Assembly (NCBI GenBank): GCA_037043015.1
Contig: CM073325.1
Coordinates: 2,358,501-2,422,500 of the forward strand
Source: Bryum argenteum
Lineage: Eukaryota; Streptophyta; Bryopsida; Bryales; Bryaceae
Direction of reading: 5' to 3'
DNA: 64,000 nucleotides
Shown here: piece by piece, positions 60,991 to 64,000 of the stretch
Position numbering within the stretch: the first letter of the stretch is position 1
Layout of the letters: every line of letters begins with the position of its first letter
Notes under the pieces: model-generated
Seen by the model: the letters and a program-made list of their open reading frames with translations, nothing else
Told to the model about the DNA's origin: nothing
Databases searched by the model: none
Program-made: the position numbers and the translations under genes

Positions 60991-62340
60991 GTGGATTAGT
61001 TGAATATTTAATCTTTGAAAAGCTACTGACTGAAAAAATGTTATGAGTCACCTCATCTTCCAAGTTTCTGTATCATGCACGTGGTCAATGTCAAAGCTCC
61101 CATAACTTACCTGAAAAACATCCATGATTGTTTTAACTCACCAAATTGCCGGTTGTCACATATATCTTTGTCATAGTTCATGGAGTTTGGTTCAACTTTT
61201 ATCATCTGCAAGTGTTGCAAAAGTTGGGTTGTTGCATCCAAAGGTACAATATTAAGGCAAACTTTGCTTTGATATTTTTGGACTTCTTCAAGCAATACAT
61301 ATTTCAAACATGGTGGAAATTATTGGATAGTGCAAGGTGTGCAATGATGTCCCGCACAGCCACACCTTCTATTATTTATTGGATGAGTTTCCAAGTCCTT
61401 TTCTTGTAAAACTTACACGGCAATCATCATCCAAGGTTTAAAAAAAACAAAATAAAAAAGAAAAAGGAACTAAAATCACTGACTGGCAGGTTACAGAGAG
61501 GTTTGAAAAAAAGAAAATAAAAAAGAAAAAGGAACCAAAATCCCTGACTGGCAGACTGGTTACAAAGAGGTTTGAAGAAAACAAAATAAAAAAGAAAAAG
61601 AAACTAAAATCCCTGACTGGCAGACTGGTTACAAAGAGGTTTGAAGAAAACAAAATAAAAAAGAAAAAGAAACTAAAATCCCTGACTGGCAGACTAGTTA
61701 CAAAGAGATTTGATGTTATTTAGGAAAATTGAAGACGAAACAAGGACATCACTATTGAGTAACTGTCGTGGGATTACTTCTATTTTACAAAAACTATAAT
61801 TTCTTGTTTTAGGTGGTATTGGTAGTCATTGCAAAATTGTCTCTACACAGACTTCTATCATAATGCTCTGTAATGTCTAGACACTTGTCAAAACTCTATT
61901 AGGGGCTTTTGTGGTGGTTAAAGGTTAAGTGGATTAAATGATTATTTGATTTTGTAAAATGCTTAAAAAAAATATTCCAAGTCACCCCATCTTCCAAGTT
62001 TTTGTATCATGCTAGTGGTCGGTGTCAAAGCTCCTACAACTTACTTGAAAGACATCCATAATTTTTTCAATTCACCAAGATGTTGGTGGTCACATATATC
62101 TTTGTCATGGTTCATGGAGTTTGGTTCAACTTCTATCACATGCAAGTGTTGCATAGGTTGGGGTGATGCATTTAGAGGTATAGTATGAAGGCAAAGTTTG
62201 TTTTGAACTTTTTGGACTTCTTCAAACAATGCAAAACTATGGTGGAATCTATTGGATAGTGCAAGGCATGCAATCATGTATACCATGTTCTATAATTGAT
62301 TGGATGAGTCAAGTCCTTTTGTTGTTCAAAGACTTACACT
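60955..62340. repeat. direct repeat of about 450 bp inside the 4.2-kb unit
   Basis: 60955-61420 and 61892-62340 share the landmarks ctattaggggctt, tcatcttccaagttt and ttcatggagtttggttcaac. Minus-strand ORFs in both copies (61107-61307 and 62041-62286) encode related peptides with KVEPNSMN(Y/H)DKDICD, which may be an old coding fragment, unidentified. Confidence 0.75.
61435..61706. repeat. tandem repeat of 65-69 bp, four units
   Basis: Units start at 61435, 61500, 61569 and 61638, each an A-rich part followed by ccctgactggcagactggtt. Confidence 0.95.
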
Positions 62341-62522
62341 TAAATCATCCTTCAAGGGTTTAGGAAATAAAAAATGATAATAACGATAAAAATTAGAATC
62401 TTGCTAAGGCACAAAGAGTTTTTATGGTATTCAAGAAAATTGAGGAGGAAAGGTTGAAGAGACAAGCCTCATTTTTAAATTCATGGGCTCATGCAATCAT
62501 AAAACTGAAAATGCCAAAAATC

Positions 62523-62771
62523 TCAATCCCTAAAGGTCATTGATGCAAATTTGCCTAAATTTGTACAAATTGACCTTTGTCTACTTCATGCTCAAAAGTA
62601 CCCAATTTGAGCTTAAATTAGGGATTCCAACTGTAGGATCTTATTGTTAACTTAATCTTTAAGTCACACTTGGAATTTTAATTCTTGATCAAAATGGCCA
62701 AAGTTGGCCAATTTTTCCTCATAGCGTACCCCAAACAACTATTTTGGCTTTTTTGGATCTTTAGGGGTTAA
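62523..62771. mobile_element. TTAA-family element (copy 5)
   Basis: Left end tcaatccctaaaggtc (TTAA decayed to TCAA), right end gatctttaggggttaa, interior ccaactgtaggatctt. 249 bp. It is the duplicate of copy 4 in the 4.2-kb tandem duplication. Confidence 0.8.
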
Positions 62772-64000
62772 AGAAAACAAGACATTGACTTTTAAAAAAG
62801 CTTGTGAGAGCAAAAGACAACAATCCTCAAAATATTAGAAGGATATGAAGTTTTGCTTTTGCTTAGTATTTGGTCACTTTGGAATGTTACAAAATTAGTT
62901 ATTCCTTCTCAAATTGTCCAAAAAGTACCATTATATCATAGTATTTGTTATACAGAAATGTTACTCTAGATAATTCATAGTAAAATTCCTATAGTTAGAG
63001 TTTGAACACAAGAAGGGCAATTGTTTAGATAATTCTATTGAAATTTGAAGTTGATTTCACTTTTTTGTGCAATTGAGGGAATAAAGTGGAAGTGATTTCC
63101 GCAAACTCAATCTATGGCTATACACTACTCATTTATTATGCTTAAATCAACAGGGATAATACTTTTCAATTTGAATACAATCAAGACTTTCTGATATCGC
63201 TTCTTCTGCCCCAACCGAGAACCTCCATCGCAAACAAACTATCCTTGTACTGCCACCGCTCCTCAGCTATTGCACTTTCAGCCATTGATCACTCCCAGTC
63301 AATTCTACTCGTACAATAACCTTGATGACTTTCTTCCATAAGTACAAACATCCATTGATTGACTACTTTTGTAACTTCTCCTCCATTGATTTCTGATTGA
63401 ATCCCATAGGATTTTCAATATTCTTTTTCTTTTGAGATTTACACATAAATTTCCTATTGCTGACACAATTATAGAATCTACATCTCTTAATGGTGTATGT
63501 TGGTGTATATTGGTGTATAATCGGTGAGTTACTCTCCAGTACGTTTATGTCAATTGGTTTCTCTATTGTTATACAACTTCTTACTACTACAACAATCAAT
63601 AGTCTGATTCACTCAATTGCACGCTTTCATTACATCATGGAGAACTTACGTTGAACAAGACATCTGAATCTACTTCGTATTCCTTCCAATTGATTTTCTC
63701 ACTCTTCACTTTTCCCATTCACATAATCTCGAGTGTTCCCATACAATGTTACACAACCCATTTCCATGTATAATTGTTACATCATACATAATAAGCCCAT
63801 ACGCTCAAGAAACCATCTATTATAAAATACCACGAGCAAATATATATATATCAATGATTTCAATTTGCACATCTAGCACACAAGTTCGATTGATTCTTAC
63901 TCTCAACATGCAAACTCAATCACCATTGATAAAAACGATAAAGGTATAACCAACAAATCATGTACACACATCCATCAATTATCATAGCCATTTATCACTC

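Larger units (their letters stand above)
58359..64000. repeat. tandem duplication with a period of about 4.1-4.2 kb, second copy cut by the window end
   Basis: DNA from 58359 to about 59920 reappears from 62580 to the end. The offset is 4.2 kb at the left and 4101 bp at the ttacacaacccatttccatg landmark (59647 and 63748), where identity is nearly complete. Mirror ORFs (both starting MLHNPFPCIIVTSYIIS) result. AT-rich, no gene supported. The unit may belong to a larger array beyond the window. Confidence 0.85.

Overview
The window reads as nuclear DNA of a land plant. It has spliced genes with GT-AG introns and plant-type products: zeaxanthin epoxidase, an Asp-type plastid ALA dehydratase, a dirigent-like protein, a VAMP72 R-SNARE, an intronless MAPKKK17/18-type kinase and an E2F partner DP. 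A piggyBac-type transposase and a numerous family of small TTAA-bounded elements suggest a non-angiosperm (bryophyte, lycophyte or fern), because such elements are not usual in flowering plants as far as I know. The species cannot be fixed from sequence alone. Exons below were rebuilt by hand from splice sites, reading phase and protein similarity; no alignment or RNA data were available.

Layout. 1-1.3 kb: decayed unrecognised gene. 2.4-6.8 kb: transposon zone with a piggyBac-type transposase on the minus strand, interrupted by a 269-bp TTAA element, plus a long unrecognised ORF upstream of it. 7.5-8.6 kb: uncertain minus-strand exons. 9.4-13.6 kb: about 2.05-kb tandem duplication carrying two intronless MAPKKK genes and their promoters. 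14.4-14.8 kb: a small inverted-repeat-bounded element. 15.6-17.4 kb: a minus-strand gene joining a UAP56-binding-like motif to nine CCHC zinc knuckles. 18.5-27.8 kb: AT-rich, repeat-rich DNA containing a complete five-exon VAMP72 gene (22.3-23.6 kb). 28.3-30.9 kb: DP, nine exons. 33.1-40.0 kb: a 15-exon coiled-coil gene with a 1.3-kb element carrying a large inverted repeat in one intron. 40.4-41.9 kb: a three-exon, possibly FMN-barrel-like gene. 43.4-44.1 and 47.6-48.4 kb: two paralogous orphan genes with Pro-rich repeats flanking a dirigent-like gene (45.5-46.7 kb). 48.7-51.9 kb: ALA dehydratase, 12 exons. 54.2-56.2 kb: zeaxanthin epoxidase, two exons. 58.4 kb to the end: AT-rich DNA organised as an approximately 4.2-kb tandem duplication with nested repeats and more TTAA elements.

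The genes do not form an operon-like unit. Two products act in the plastid (tetrapyrrole synthesis and the xanthophyll/ABA route). The MAPKKK17/18 type is known as an ABA-responsive kinase class and both copies here have an ACGTG core near the TATA box, so a shared ABA theme is possible but only inferred. The most informative structure is the TTAA element family: one copy lies inside the transposase coding sequence, and removing it at the TTAA duplication gives back a continuous piggyBac reading frame.
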